Of a stretch of 64,000 nt of DNA, positions 54,603 to 64,000 are shown in pieces. Below the pieces are notes generated by a model, which was not told the DNA's origin, searched no databases, and saw only the letters and a list, made by a program, of their open reading frames with translations. The stretch is taken from contig NZ_CP047209.1 of the NCBI RefSeq assembly GCF_030408755.1, forward strand, positions 1,860,001 through 1,924,000, in the 5' to 3' direction. Source of the DNA: Corynebacterium felinum (GTDB lineage Bacteria; Actinomycetota; Actinomycetes; Mycobacteriales; Mycobacteriaceae). Position 1 is the first letter of the stretch. Each line of letters begins with the position of its first letter. The translations under genes and the position numbers were made by a program.

Positions 54603-55025
54603 GTGGCCGGTTCCCACGAGATCGCCCCTGAGGTTCACAACGGCGTATCCACCCTGGATGAGCCATCGGCAGCTTGGGGTTGGCACCACATTGGTCGTAA
54701 CGCGACCCAGATTTCCGGTTGGATTTCTGTTTTCATCCTGCTTGGTTACAACTTCGGTAACCACAAGGGTCATGTCGAAACAATCTTCCTGTTCGTCTTC
54801 GCAGCACTGATCGCAATTGGTCTGCTGTGGCAGCTGTTCGAGCCCAAGGGCAAGCAGGTACGCACCCTCACTGGCCACAACAAGCCAGTAGGCCACAAGG
54901 AGCCAGACTGGAACTACCTGCAGGCAACCTGCACCGGCCCTTATGCTGAGCTTTCCGATTCCGAGCTACGCGCACTCAACATCGAGCCATCCCGCGTATC
55001 TCACCTGCGTAAGCTCGAAGCCTAA
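54603..55025 (+). CDS. DUF2631 family membrane protein
   Basis: A 140-residue protein from GTG 54603, with AAGGAG 7 bases upstream. The N-terminal part AGSHEIAPEVHNGVSTLDEP and SAAWGWHHIG is the DUF2631 signature. Two hydrophobic segments follow (GWISVFILLGYNF and TIFLFVFAALIAIGLLWQLF), then a polar tail ending in SRVSHLRKLEA. It is conserved beside dxr in mycobacteria and corynebacteria (counterpart of Rv2876). The function is not known. A strong terminator follows. Confidence 0.85.
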   Translation: MAGSHEIAPEVHNGVSTLDEPSAAWGWHHIGRNATQISGWISVFILLGYNFGNHKGHVETIFLFVFAALIAIGLLWQLFEPKGKQVRTLTGHNKPVGHKEPDWNYLQATCTGPYAELSDSELRALNIEPSRVSHLRKLEA

Positions 55026-55042
55026 ATAGTCTTCACACTTTA

Positions 55043-55082
55043 AAAAAACCGCAGCCTTGTGCACTAGGCTGCGGTTTTTTCC
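55043..55082 (+). terminator. Rho-independent terminator after the DUF2631 gene
   Basis: AAAAAACCGCAGCC pairs with GGCTGCGGTTTTTT (55067-55080) over a 10-base loop. The A/T ends make it work in both directions. Confidence 0.92.
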
Positions 55083-55103
55083 TATTCTTATCCCATTTTT
55101 AAA

Positions 55104-55138
55104 GGGGTGTGCTGGTTCTTATCTCACCAGCACACCCC
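55104..55138 (-). terminator. Hairpin downstream of the fatty acid synthase gene
   Basis: GGGGTGTGCTGG (55104-55115) and CCAGCACACCCC (55127-55138) pair perfectly over 12 bp. On the minus strand only TTT follows, so it is a weak intrinsic terminator, possibly helped by the second hairpin at 55043-55082. Confidence 0.7.
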
Positions 55139-55164
55139 CATCAGGATGTGTCCACTAACAGGAC

Positions 55165-58100
55165 TTATGCTTGAGGATACGTCCCATCAGCACCCAAGCG
55201 AACCTCAGGATCAAGCAGCATGTTGATCTCAGCAGCATCCGCACCACTCTTCGGCAAGCGGCGATCCTGCGGCTGAACATAAAGATCACCGCGACCAATC
55301 ATGCCCTTCTCCAGGGCGTGCTGGCCATTGCGCAAACGCTGGGTTGCGCGCTTGCGCCACTGCTCCCCTGCCACCTTGGCAAAAATACCAGGGTGCGCAA
55401 GCACAACCACCGCAGCCACATGGCCAAAGCCCAGCGAGGTCAACACACCAGCCTTGATCAGGCCCGCATTCAGCGGGTTACGCAACCACACCAAAGATGT
55501 TGCCTTCGGCTCAATCGCCTTATCCACACAGTCAAGGGCAGCGTTGGGCGGTAGCATCCCCGTTGTGAAGGCGTCGATAAGCCCGCCCATCTGGAACAGC
55601 GCCGCGCCACCCTTCGCATGACCAGTCAAAGTCTTCTGCGAAATCACAAACAGCGGCTTCGACTGATCGCGACCCACATGCGGCCACAGCAGCGAGTGCA
55701 ACTGCGACTCGTTCGGATCATTCGCATTCGTCGACGTATCATGCTTACTCACCACCGCCACATCATCAGGGCTCAAGCCCAGCGACTGCAGCGACTTCGC
55801 AAGACGCGACTCCGTACCACCGCGACCAGCGCCCAACGCACCAAGCCCTGGTGCCGGAATCGAGGTGTGCGCACCATCAGCATAAGACTGGGCGTGCGCG
55901 ATCACAGCGTAGACGGGCAGACCAAGCTCCTTAGCCACACTACCGCGCGCAACAATCACGGTACCGCCGCCCTCCGCCTCAAGGAAGCCACCGCGGCGAC
56001 GGTCATTCGCACGCGAAATGAAGCGAGAATCAATACCCTTCGCAAGCATAGCTGCGGTTTCCGCCGTAGCGTTCATGTCGCCGAAGCCCGCCAAGGATTC
56101 CACCTGCACATCATCGATACCGCCGGCAACAACAACATCGGACTTGCCCAGGCGGATCTTATCCACCGCCTCTTCCACCGAGACCGCGGCGGTCGCGCAA
56201 GCAGCCACGGGGTGGATCATCTGCCCATAGCCACCAATATAGGACTGCATCACATGCGCGGCAACCACGTTCGGCAACGCCTCTTGGAGAATATCGCTTG
56301 GACGCGCCTCCCCAAGGAAGCGGGTGACGAACACCTTGTGCAAACTCTCCATGCCACCAATACCGGTAGCCTGCGTATTCGACACATCCCCAGGGTGCAC
56401 TGCTTGGAGCAGCTCAGCGGGGCTAAAGCCAGCGGTGAGGAATGCATCCACAGCGGTGACAAGGTTCCATACCGCAATGCGGTCGAGCCCATCGAGCATG
56501 CTTGCCGGAATGCCCCACTTCGCAGGGTCAAAGCCATCAGGCATTTGGCCAGCCACAGTTCGACTAAGCGTCGCCTTCTTCGGCACCCTAGCGATCGCAC
56601 CCTTGGCCTTGCGCACAACCCATTCCCCATCAGCATTAAGACCAATGGTGGTGCCATTTTCATCCGCATCGAGGTAGGCGCGGGCATCCTCTTCCGAATC
56701 GACCACAAACTCAATGTCGCGATCGAGGAAGACAGTAGCCACGTCGATCGAACCTTGACCAGTCAGGAAGTACTTGTCGGTCAGCTGGCGGATACCGGCA
56801 CGGGCGACCACTTCATCGCGGAAGCGATCGTAGATATCTTCCTCAGCAACCGCCTGATCATTCTCGTCGTACCAGCCAGGTGCAGGATCTTCCTTCCAGG
56901 TGACAAGGCCGGTCATCCACGCGAGTTCCAGCACGCCTGCGGCGGTGAGATCGACACTGCCGTCGCGGTTGATACCCATTTCAGCTTCGTGTCGGGTACG
57001 TCCCGAACCCCAGGAGCTGACCTCACCAATGCCGACGATAACCACCATGTCATCCAACGACTGCGTAATTTCAGCGGTCTCAATCGCGGCTGCTTGCTCA
57101 TGCCACACGGGGGTCGGCAGGGCCTTAATCTGCGCAGGAGTCTCAGGCTCTTCCACTTCGACGTCGCGCTCAAGACGGCTGGCCAGTTCAGGCAACGAGA
57201 TGTTCGTCTCCCGCAGCCCGCCGGTGAAGTCGGCGATGAGCGGTTCGCGCTGTGCCTTCTCGCGGGCATCTGCGCTCACCAACCCGAGCAGTTCCGCAGC
57301 GATTTCGGCAGGACGGTAAATCTTAATGCCTTCTGCTTGGGCAAGCGGGATCAAGGCATCGTTGCCGCTCATCAAGTTGGTGCCAGCCACCCAGCCGATG
57401 TGGGCGTGGGCGAGGCTGACCTTTGCAGGCCAGCCGGATTCGGCATGCCACTTATTCACCACGGCATCCAGCGCAGCCTTGACCTCACCGTAGGCGCCGT
57501 CGCCACCGAAGGTTCCGCGGTTCGGCGAGCCCGGCAGCACCACATGGACACGCCCTGTGCTTTGCACTTCCGCAGCCTTCGCAATAAGCCGTTCCACGCT
57601 CCACAGCAGCAGGCGGGCCTGGTTTTCGGCCACTGGGCCTGCGTCGGTGAGCAATCCGTGCACCTTAGGCGCGGCGAAGGGGAACAGCAAGGTAGGCACG
57701 AGTGCTGGCTTGGTCACCTCGGTGACACCACCCACAGAGGCTTTTTGCTCCGTGGCAGCCCAGTTCACGAGCGCATCGGTGTCGCGGTAGCTCGACAGGT
57801 TTGCCGGAACCAGCCACAAGGCGGCATGAGCTGATGCGTTCTCGCTAAAGAGTCGGCGGGCAAATTCTTTGCGCTTTTGATCCACCCGTGAGGCTGTCAT
57901 GATCACGGTTGCGCCACCTGCCAGCAGCTTTTCGACGACCGCCTGGGCGATCGAGTCTGGTGAGGCACCGGTGACAATGGCGATGTCGTTGCGGTACGGC
58001 TCTAAGCTTTCGCCACGTGCCGCCTGTGCAATAGCCTCAAGGACAGCTGCCTGGTCGGGGTGTTGCGTTGCCCAGTAGCGAGCCTGGTTGGCCACAACCT

Positions 58101-61100
58101 CACCGACACCAGCAAAGCGGTGCGGCTGGCCTTCGACGTAGCCGAGGGCAATCTGTGCGAGTTCTTCGCGGGCGAGCGCCCACCGGTCGTCGAAAAGCAC
58201 AGCGCGGCGCTCGTCGAACACAGGTTGGACATCTTTGAGCCAGCCTGCGCCCAGCTCCGCGTCGAGGGCGGCGTACACATCATCATCGCTGCGCTCGACT
58301 TCTTCCAGCTCATTGAGGTGGCCGAGTTCGTGCAGGATGCGGCGGGCGTTGCGGGCAAGGATGCCGTCGTATCCGAGGATCTTGTCCGCGAACTCGTCGA
58401 GCGCGGCGGAATCCACCGTCGCACCGCCGCCGCTACTGCTTCCGCCGATGGCAACTGACACGTTGTGCTGAGCGGCAACGTTAGTGATCGCTGCATCAAT
58501 CAGCGCTTCAGCTTCAGCTTTATTATGCGCCTTCTGTGGCAAACTACCGAGTGCGCCGCCGCGAACGGATTCACCTTCGCGGGTACCCAGCAGCAGTTCC
58601 GCTTCGATGTGGGGAACCCAGCTTGCAGGTAGATTCCACACCTTGCTTGCCCGCTCAGCGATCTGTGCGGGCTTGATTCCCGCCGCGCCGAACAGGTGAC
58701 GCAGGTGCGCGGTAATCGCATCGCCGAGCACAGGGCCGAAGGCTTGGTAGGTAGGGGCTGCGACAAGAACGCGCTGGTGCAGCACCGTGATTTCAGCATC
58801 GGCGGCACCATCGATGGCGGCCACGCCGAGTTCGGCGGACATGTCCATCAGCAGCTGGTTGCGGCGTGAGGAGACACCACCGGTGAGAATTTCAGTGGTG
58901 TCGGTGCCCACGATTTGGTCGACGCGCACCTTGTTCTGGAAGGCAAACAGCACATCGATGGCATCGGCTGCGCTAAAGGGCAGATCCGTCACAGGGCCAC
59001 TGCCGCTTGCCTGCGCAGGAGCAGGTGCAGGTTCAGCAACCGGCTGTGGCGCGGGTTCTGGCGCTGGGGCCGATTCAGCAGGAGCCGACTGTGCAGTTTC
59101 CGCTTCAGCTGGCTGTGCTTCTACTTCCGGTTCTTGGGCGGTGACAGCATCGTTGTACATCACCTGATCCAGATCGCGTTCGACGTTGCGCACCGGAACA
59201 TCCAACCCAATGATCTTCATGCTGGCCAATGCGAGGTTGGTCAGCGTTGGGCTCGCCGCGAGGCCAACCTCGATGATTTCATCGACCTGAGCAATGAGCA
59301 GTTCCTGGGTTTCAATCCAACGCACAGGAGATGCGAACTGCCAGCTCAGCAGCTCAATCAGCAGCAGGCGGGCGAGGGCGTTTTCGGCAACTTTTGCTAC
59401 CCCGCCCTGAGCTTTGAGCTCTCCTAAGCGCTCAGATGGAACCACCTCTAGAATTGCGTCCACGAAATCGTCGCTGAGCTCGAAGGGGCGCGCCACGAGG
59501 TTGGGGATGTAGCGGCCAACGAGTGCATCAACATCGATGGTTTCAGGCAGCAGCTCGTCGAGTTTTTCCTCGAATGCAGCAACACCGGGGCGCAGCACTG
59601 CGGAGTGGAAGGGCACGTCGATGCCAGGAATGAGCACGAAGGCTTTCGGATGCCCCGTGGCCTGTTCCAAAGCGGCAAGCCCGGCGCGGGTTCCGGCAAC
59701 GGCGTATTGTTGGCCGGCGATGTTGTAGTTGACGATTTCGAGGTATTCGCCGGAGTGTTCGGCAACCTTGGCGACGAAGCTTTCGACGTCTTCGGCGGCG
59801 AGTCCGATGCGGTTGGGGCGTAGTGCGCCGAGTGCGTAGTTGGATTGGCCGTGCTCGTCACGTGGGACCAGCGAGTGCATGGCGGAGCCGCGGGAGTAGA
59901 CGATGTCGATGACGGCTTCGAGGTCGAAGATGTTGCCCAGTGAGGCCAGTGCGGTGTATTCGCCGAGTGAGTGTCCTGCGTAGTAGGAGTTGGTGGACAG
60001 CACGTTGGCGTCGCGGAGGCGTTCGGTTTGGCCGAAGGCGACAACTGCGAGTGCGACTTGGGTGAATTGGGTGAGGTTAAGCACTCCCTTGGGGTGGCGG
60101 AAGGTGGTAGTGCCAACGGTGAGTTCGGTGGGGTTGTCGTCGATGACTTCCACGATGGAGAAGCCGAGATGTGCGCGGGTGTGGGCATCGGCGCGTTCCC
60201 AGACTGCGCGGGCGGCTGGGCTTGCGTCGCGGTCGCTTCGTCCCATGCCTTTGGCTTGGATGCCTTGGCCTGGGTAGATGTAGGCGATGCGTGGTTGGGC
60301 AAGAAGGGCTTGGCCGCGGGAGACGACTTCCCCGTCGATACGGCAGGTGACTTCGAGTGCGAGGCGGGTGCCTGCGCGTCCGACGCGTTCGACGGTGATT
60401 TCTACTTCGTCGTTGAGTTGGACCATGCCGTACATGGAGTAGGTCCAGCTGGTGACTGTTCCGTGGCGGCCGGCTACTTGTTGGGCGGTGGCTGATAGCC
60501 ACATGCCGTGGACGAGTGGCGCGGGCAGGCCCACGAGGTTGGCGGCGTTGTAGGAGGTGTGGATGGGGTTGTAGTCGCCGGTGACCATGGCGAACGGTGT
60601 CATGTCGGCGGGCGCGTGGTAGGTGGCGCGGTCGATGAAGGAGCGTGGTGTGCTAGTGATGTCGACCTGTGCGTCACCGTAGTTGGGGGCTGCTATTGGG
60701 GTGTTGGTACCTTGTTGGCGTCCGCGGATGGCGAAGCGTTCCATCATGGTGCCCACGAGTGTTGTGCCGGAATACAGCTTAAGTGTGACTGTGACGATGC
60801 GCCCGGAGGCGGATTCGGCGATGGACTCGCAGTAGCTTGTGACGGTGATTTCGCGGCCGTTGGCGAGTTCTTTCAGCGGCACGTGCAGGTTGACGAGGTG
60901 GTCGAGGTGCACGGCGTTGAGCAGGCCTTCGATCACGGGGTAGCCGTCGTGAAGCTTGCCGGTGCCCAGTGCGGTGTAGATCGCGGGCCAGCAGGGGCCG
61001 ACGAGTACATCGGGGGTGATTTCTTCGGGGTTGCCGCTCGAGACTCCGGCGTGGGTGCGTGGGAGTTGCGCGGGCAGGTGGAAGCTGTCGTGCACGTAGC

Positions 61101-64000
61101 CGTCGCTATCGACGCGCGGCAGGGCGGTGATTGTATCGCCTGCGGCGGAGGTGGAGCCGACACCTGCGACTCCGGCAAGTAGCGCGAAGACGGCGTCGGG
61201 CAGGCGCGAGTGGGACACTACTGGGCTTGCGCCGGTGGCAAAGTCGGGGCCGAGTTCCAGCGGGATGTCCACCGATTCCACGAGGTAGGGTCGGTTTTCT
61301 TTCGGCAGGTGCTCGAAGGTGGTGTCGGCGAGGATGCGCAGGGTGTAGTTGTGTGCGTCTTCTTCGATCAGTTCGAAGGCGTCCTCGTTGAGGAAGTGCG
61401 CAGGGTTGTCGATGAGGTGCCCGTGCCAGGAGATGGTGCGCGCATTGCGCACGGCGTCGTATGCGGTTGCGCCTAACCTGGAGAACTTGTGTTCTTCCTT
61501 CCCACCTGCGTTGCGCACGTGGTCGATGCATGCTTGCTCGAAGCGGCCGAGGATGCTGGCTACGGGTTCGTTGGCTTCGGTGATTCCGGCGACTGAGATG
61601 GGGCCGGGGATGACGCGCACGGCGTGTGCGGGGTAGCGGGAATCATGTGCTTGCCACAGTGAGTCGAGGCCGAACCAGCGTTTGAGGTCGCCGTCGATGA
61701 TCGGCACCCATGGCATGGGCTTGTGGTGCTTGCGGTTGAGTGCGATGAACCAGGCGGCGTCGACGGGGCGTACCAGAATCTCGCGGGCTTGCGGGTAGGC
61801 GGCAAGAAGCGTATCGACGGCGGCAGGGGCGTCGGCGATCTGCTCGATGGTGGCAAACAGGGTGGGGATTTCCCCGTGATCTGCCTCATTCAAACGCGCT
61901 TCGACGCGGTGCAGCAGGTCGAAGAAGCGATCGTCCCAGGTGGGGTCGGTGAATGGGTAGGCAAGTTCGACGAAGCGTTCAACCCACTGTGCGTAGGTCA
62001 TGTCTTCGAGGTTGCCAAAGTATGGTTTCGCCGTCTTATTAATCGCCTCGATGATTTCATCGGCGTGATCGGCGTAGGTGTCGGGGTCAAGCGAGGTAAT
62101 CAGGCGGGAGGCGCGGGCGAAATCATTATCGATCTCGTACAAATCTGCCAACAGGTGCGACTGCCCGGAGGTCATTCCGCCCTTCGACTTCAGTCGGCCA
62201 ACCCACCCTTCCGGAATACCGGGGGTGTCAACGAGTGCTTGCTTAACCTGATCACTGGTCTTCGCTTCTTTGGCTGCCATGGCCGCAGTTCCGACCAAAA
62301 TGCCATCTAAAGGCATCACACGACGGCCGTGCGCCTTGGCCCACTCACCGCTTAAGTATTTTGCGGCTTTCTCAGGGGTACCGATACCGCCACCGACAAC
62401 CACCACAACATTATCGCGGGCACGAAGCTTCTTATAGGTGGCCAGCAAAAGATCATCCAAGTCCACCCAGGAGTGGTGTCCACCTGCATGCCCATCCTCA
62501 ATCTGAATCACGATATCAGTCTCAGGATGCGCATCGGCGATAGCGAGCACGCTTTCAATCTGCGCCACGGTACCTGGTTTGAACGCAATGAAGGGGAAAC
62601 CATCGGCATGCAAATCAGCAATCAACTGACTTGCTTCTTCCAGCTCCGGAATACCGGCGGAAATGGTCACACCATTAATGGCAGCTCCTGCCGCACGAGC
62701 CTTGGACACAATCCGCTGCTGCCCAAACTGAAGATTCCACATGTAGCGGTCGAAGAACATGGAGTTAAACTGCGCACTGCGCCCTGGGGCCAGCTGTGCC
62801 TGCAGATTCCCATTATTGCGGTTAAACACCTCCTCCGAATACTGGCCACCACCAGCAAGCTCCGCCCAGTGGCCGGCATTGGCTGCCGCTGCAACAATAT
62901 CGGCATCCACCGTGGTTGGCGTCATGCCTGCCAGAATGATCGGCGACAAACCAGTCAAACGGCTAAACGCCGTTTCCACCTTCACCTCACCATGAGGCAA
63001 ACGCACCACCTTCGGCGCAAACGCACTGTAATCAACAACCTGTGGCAACTGTGTGCCAGGCGTTGACAAATCATCCCGCAACGCAGGGCTCGATGCATCA
63101 ATGATCACCGCATCGCTGAGCTCCGCAGTCATCGCCCCCAGTGCAGAATCCAAGGAGACGAAATAGTCATGCTCGCCTACTTCCCACACAAAGGGGGTAA
63201 TCAAAATATCTTCAGCGAAACCAGCCGCATCCAACTGCACCCCACAATCAGCCGACCACTGCACAATCTGTGCCACAGCATCCCTATTGCCCTCATGATG
63301 GAAGGCTGCATCCACCCCCAAATCAATGAAATCAACATCTACATGCTCCCCACCCCGAACATGCTGGTCGATAGCCGCATTGTGCTTATCCACCGATTCC
63401 TGCACCACACGGCGCACCTTCGCCAACTCCACAGCAGCACCGGAATACACCGCACGCCGCGGACTATTCGTCACCGCCGGAACACCCGGCAACAATTCAA
63501 CAGGAACACCCTTGACCGCCACCATGCGACCAAAACGCGCCTGCGAAGTACCCGCCCCCAACAGCAACGCAAACGCAACACAATCAACCAACACCTCATT
63601 ATCCGCCCACGGGCGCTCATCAACATGGCGTGCAGCAAACACCCCCAAAATCCCCTGCGAATGCCCATAGCCAACAAACTCCCCCAAACCCAGCTGCTTC
63701 AACTGCGCCACCGCTGCAATCTGGCCCAACACAATACCCGGAACGCTGACGGCCGGTTCGCCATCAAGCGCATGCGCTGAAGTATCACCGGCAATGATCT
63801 CAAGCAATCGTGCGTGCGCGCCGGGCACGATTTGTGCGAGTTCTCGTGCACAGGGCGCGGTTTTGTGCTGTGCTTTTTCAAGCAGTGTGATCAGCTGCTC
63901 GTTCATGAATGGGTCTGTGTTGAAAGCTGCGAGGTTTGTTTTCCAGTCGGATGCTTGTCCGCCAAAGAGCAGGCCGGGGTTTTCCAATGTGTGCAGCGGG
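55165..64000 (-). CDS. fas: Type I fatty acid synthase, multidomain, N-terminus cut by the window edge
   Basis: At least 2944 residues of FAS-I; the frame stays open through base 64000 (..LHTLENPGLLFGG), so only the first few residues are missing. Domains in order, numbered from 63987: acetyl/acyl transferase with GHSQG near 108; enoyl reductase with ILAGMTPTTVDAD near 350; MaoC-like dehydratase with DYNPIHTS near 1138; malonyl/palmitoyl transferase with AGHSLGEY near 1339; acyl carrier domain with TGGVSSRRNQLL near 1705, its serine being the phosphopantetheine site; ketoreductase with IVTGAS near 2000; ketosynthase with ACATAA near 2595, SKHDTST near 2750 and GHAKGG near 2790. It makes the acyl-CoAs for phospholipids and mycolic acids. 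Bacterial FAS-I lacks the fungal transferase domain, so a separate phosphopantetheinyl transferase is needed. The carrier region is preceded by an Ala/Pro/Glu-rich linker. Confidence 0.97.
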   Translation of the reverse strand, partial: PLHTLENPGLLFGGQASDWKTNLAAFNTDPFMNEQLITLLEKAQHKTAPCARELAQIVPGAHARLLEIIAGDTSAHALDGEPAVSVPGIVLGQIAAVAQLKQLGLGEFVGYGHSQGILGVFAARHVDERPWADNEVLVDCVAFALLLGAGTSQARFGRMVAVKGVPVELLPGVPAVTNSPRRAVYSGAAVELAKVRRVVQESVDKHNAAIDQHVRGGEHVDVDFIDLGVDAAFHHEGNRDAVAQIVQWSADCGVQLDAAGFAEDILITPFVWEVGEHDYFVSLDSALGAMTAELSDAVIIDASSPALRDDLSTPGTQLPQVVDYSAFAPKVVRLPHGEVKVETAFSRLTGLSPIILAGMTPTTVDADIVAAAANAGHWAELAGGGQYSEEVFNRNNGNLQAQLAPGRSAQFNSMFFDRYMWNLQFGQQRIVSKARAAGAAINGVTISAGIPELEEASQLIADLHADGFPFIAFKPGTVAQIESVLAIADAHPETDIVIQIEDGHAGGHHSWVDLDDLLLATYKKLRARDNVVVVVGGGIGTPEKAAKYLSGEWAKAHGRRVMPLDGILVGTAAMAAKEAKTSDQVKQALVDTPGIPEGWVGRLKSKGGMTSGQSHLLADLYEIDNDFARASRLITSLDPDTYADHADEIIEAINKTAKPYFGNLEDMTYAQWVERFVELAYPFTDPTWDDRFFDLLHRVEARLNEADHGEIPTLFATIEQIADAPAAVDTLLAAYPQAREILVRPVDAAWFIALNRKHHKPMPWVPIIDGDLKRWFGLDSLWQAHDSRYPAHAVRVIPGPISVAGITEANEPVASILGRFEQACIDHVRNAGGKEEHKFSRLGATAYDAVRNARTISWHGHLIDNPAHFLNEDAFELIEEDAHNYTLRILADTTFEHLPKENRPYLVESVDIPLELGPDFATGASPVVSHSRLPDAVFALLAGVAGVGSTSAAGDTITALPRVDSDGYVHDSFHLPAQLPRTHAGVSSGNPEEITPDVLVGPCWPAIYTALGTGKLHDGYPVIEGLLNAVHLDHLVNLHVPLKELANGREITVTSYCESIAESASGRIVTVTLKLYSGTTLVGTMMERFAIRGRQQGTNTPIAAPNYGDAQVDITSTPRSFIDRATYHAPADMTPFAMVTGDYNPIHTSYNAANLVGLPAPLVHGMWLSATAQQVAGRHGTVTSWTYSMYGMVQLNDEVEITVERVGRAGTRLALEVTCRIDGEVVSRGQALLAQPRIAYIYPGQGIQAKGMGRSDRDASPAARAVWERADAHTRAHLGFSIVEVIDDNPTELTVGTTTFRHPKGVLNLTQFTQVALAVVAFGQTERLRDANVLSTNSYYAGHSLGEYTALASLGNIFDLEAVIDIVYSRGSAMHSLVPRDEHGQSNYALGALRPNRIGLAAEDVESFVAKVAEHSGEYLEIVNYNIAGQQYAVAGTRAGLAALEQATGHPKAFVLIPGIDVPFHSAVLRPGVAAFEEKLDELLPETIDVDALVGRYIPNLVARPFELSDDFVDAILEVVPSERLGELKAQGGVAKVAENALARLLLIELLSWQFASPVRWIETQELLIAQVDEIIEVGLAASPTLTNLALASMKIIGLDVPVRNVERDLDQVMYNDAVTAQEPEVEAQPAEAETAQSAPAESAPAPEPAPQPVAEPAPAPAQASGSGPVTDLPFSAADAIDVLFAFQNKVRVDQIVGTDTTEILTGGVSSRRNQLLMDMSAELGVAAIDGAADAEITVLHQRVLVAAPTYQAFGPVLGDAITAHLRHLFGAAGIKPAQIAERASKVWNLPASWVPHIEAELLLGTREGESVRGGALGSLPQKAHNKAEAEALIDAAITNVAAQHNVSVAIGGSSSGGGATVDSAALDEFADKILGYDGILARNARRILHELGHLNELEEVERSDDDVYAALDAELGAGWLKDVQPVFDERRAVLFDDRWALAREELAQIALGYVEGQPHRFAGVGEVVANQARYWATQHPDQAAVLEAIAQAARGESLEPYRNDIAIVTGASPDSIAQAVVEKLLAGGATVIMTASRVDQKRKEFARRLFSENASAHAALWLVPANLSSYRDTDALVNWAATEQKASVGGVTEVTKPALVPTLLFPFAAPKVHGLLTDAGPVAENQARLLLWSVERLIAKAAEVQSTGRVHVVLPGSPNRGTFGGDGAYGEVKAALDAVVNKWHAESGWPAKVSLAHAHIGWVAGTNLMSGNDALIPLAQAEGIKIYRPAEIAAELLGLVSADAREKAQREPLIADFTGGLRETNISLPELASRLERDVEVEEPETPAQIKALPTPVWHEQAAAIETAEITQSLDDMVVIVGIGEVSSWGSGRTRHEAEMGINRDGSVDLTAAGVLELAWMTGLVTWKEDPAPGWYDENDQAVAEEDIYDRFRDEVVARAGIRQLTDKYFLTGQGSIDVATVFLDRDIEFVVDSEEDARAYLDADENGTTIGLNADGEWVVRKAKGAIARVPKKATLSRTVAGQMPDGFDPAKWGIPASMLDGLDRIAVWNLVTAVDAFLTAGFSPAELLQAVHPGDVSNTQATGIGGMESLHKVFVTRFLGEARPSDILQEALPNVVAAHVMQSYIGGYGQMIHPVAACATAAVSVEEAVDKIRLGKSDVVVAGGIDDVQVESLAGFGDMNATAETAAMLAKGIDSRFISRANDRRRGGFLEAEGGGTVIVARGSVAKELGLPVYAVIAHAQSYADGAHTSIPAPGLGALGAGRGGTESRLAKSLQSLGLSPDDVAVVSKHDTSTNANDPNESQLHSLLWPHVGRDQSKPLFVISQKTLTGHAKGGAALFQMGGLIDAFTTGMLPPNAALDCVDKAIEPKATSLVWLRNPLNAGLIKAGVLTSLGFGHVAAVVVLAHPGIFAKVAGEQWRKRATQRLRNGQHALEKGMIGRGDLYVQPQDRRLPKSGADAAEINMLLDPEVRLGADGTYPQA

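Noticed and set aside
55618..57834. 738-codon plus-strand open frame opposite the fatty acid synthase
   Set aside because: It is antisense to the ketoreductase/ketosynthase part of a certain gene and has an Arg/His-rich composition without family resemblance.

Overview
The window reads as chromosomal DNA from a Corynebacterium (Actinomycetota), probably near the C. diphtheriae/ulcerans group. The evidence is a giant single-chain type I fatty acid synthase, mycothione reductase, the corynebacterial/mycobacterial order map - penicillin-binding lipoprotein - ispG - rip1 - dxr - DUF2631, malate:quinone oxidoreductase, moderate GC and several apparently leaderless starts. The species is not fixed by what I can see.

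Layout. Bases 1-11.1 kb, minus strand: the translation block rimP, nusA, ylxR, infB, rbfA, then an NrnA-type DHH phosphoesterase, a MATE exporter, a metallophosphoesterase and the start of a phosphopantetheinyl transferase gene. The block is split between nusA and ylxR by about 1.3 kb of non-coding, repeat-bearing DNA with a terminator after nusA. 11.1-18 kb: a DUF4439 lipoprotein, proS, cutC, an OafA-type acyltransferase fused to an SGNH domain, and yaaA. 18-24.5 kb: cobA, selO, cobB, cobO and a chelatase gene whose AAA+ and vWA halves lie in different frames. 24.6-32.1 kb: mqo, an alpha/beta hydrolase, mtr, a membrane protein and cobQ. 32.4-39.1 kb: map, a small membrane protein, the penicillin-binding lipoprotein, two paralogous orphan genes, an acidic orphan gene, a tRNA-like remnant and ispG. 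39.4-51.6 kb is accessory DNA lying between ispG and rip1: a two-gene ABC transporter, a five-gene peptide/metallophore-type ABC importer with an embedded MFS transporter, a Panacea-domain gene and an AT-rich, frameshifted repeat-protein gene. 51.8-64 kb: rip1, dxr, a DUF2631 protein and the fatty acid synthase, which runs off the right edge.

Functional links. The left-edge phosphopantetheinyl transferase could modify the carrier domain of the right-edge synthase. cobA, cobB, cobO, cobQ and the chelatase are parts of cobalamin synthesis. dxr and ispG belong to the MEP isoprenoid pathway, and rip1 to envelope-stress proteolysis.

The most unusual items are a three-copy dispersed repeat whose copies show compensatory base changes in a shared stem (8823-8949, 20282-20389, 37026-37152), the two frame breaks (chelatase near 23394; repeat protein near 50147, where an 11-residue F-periodicity continues exactly across the break), a 17-bp inverted repeat at the predicted start site of the importer operon, and a 20-bp perfect palindrome over a start codon at 26911.
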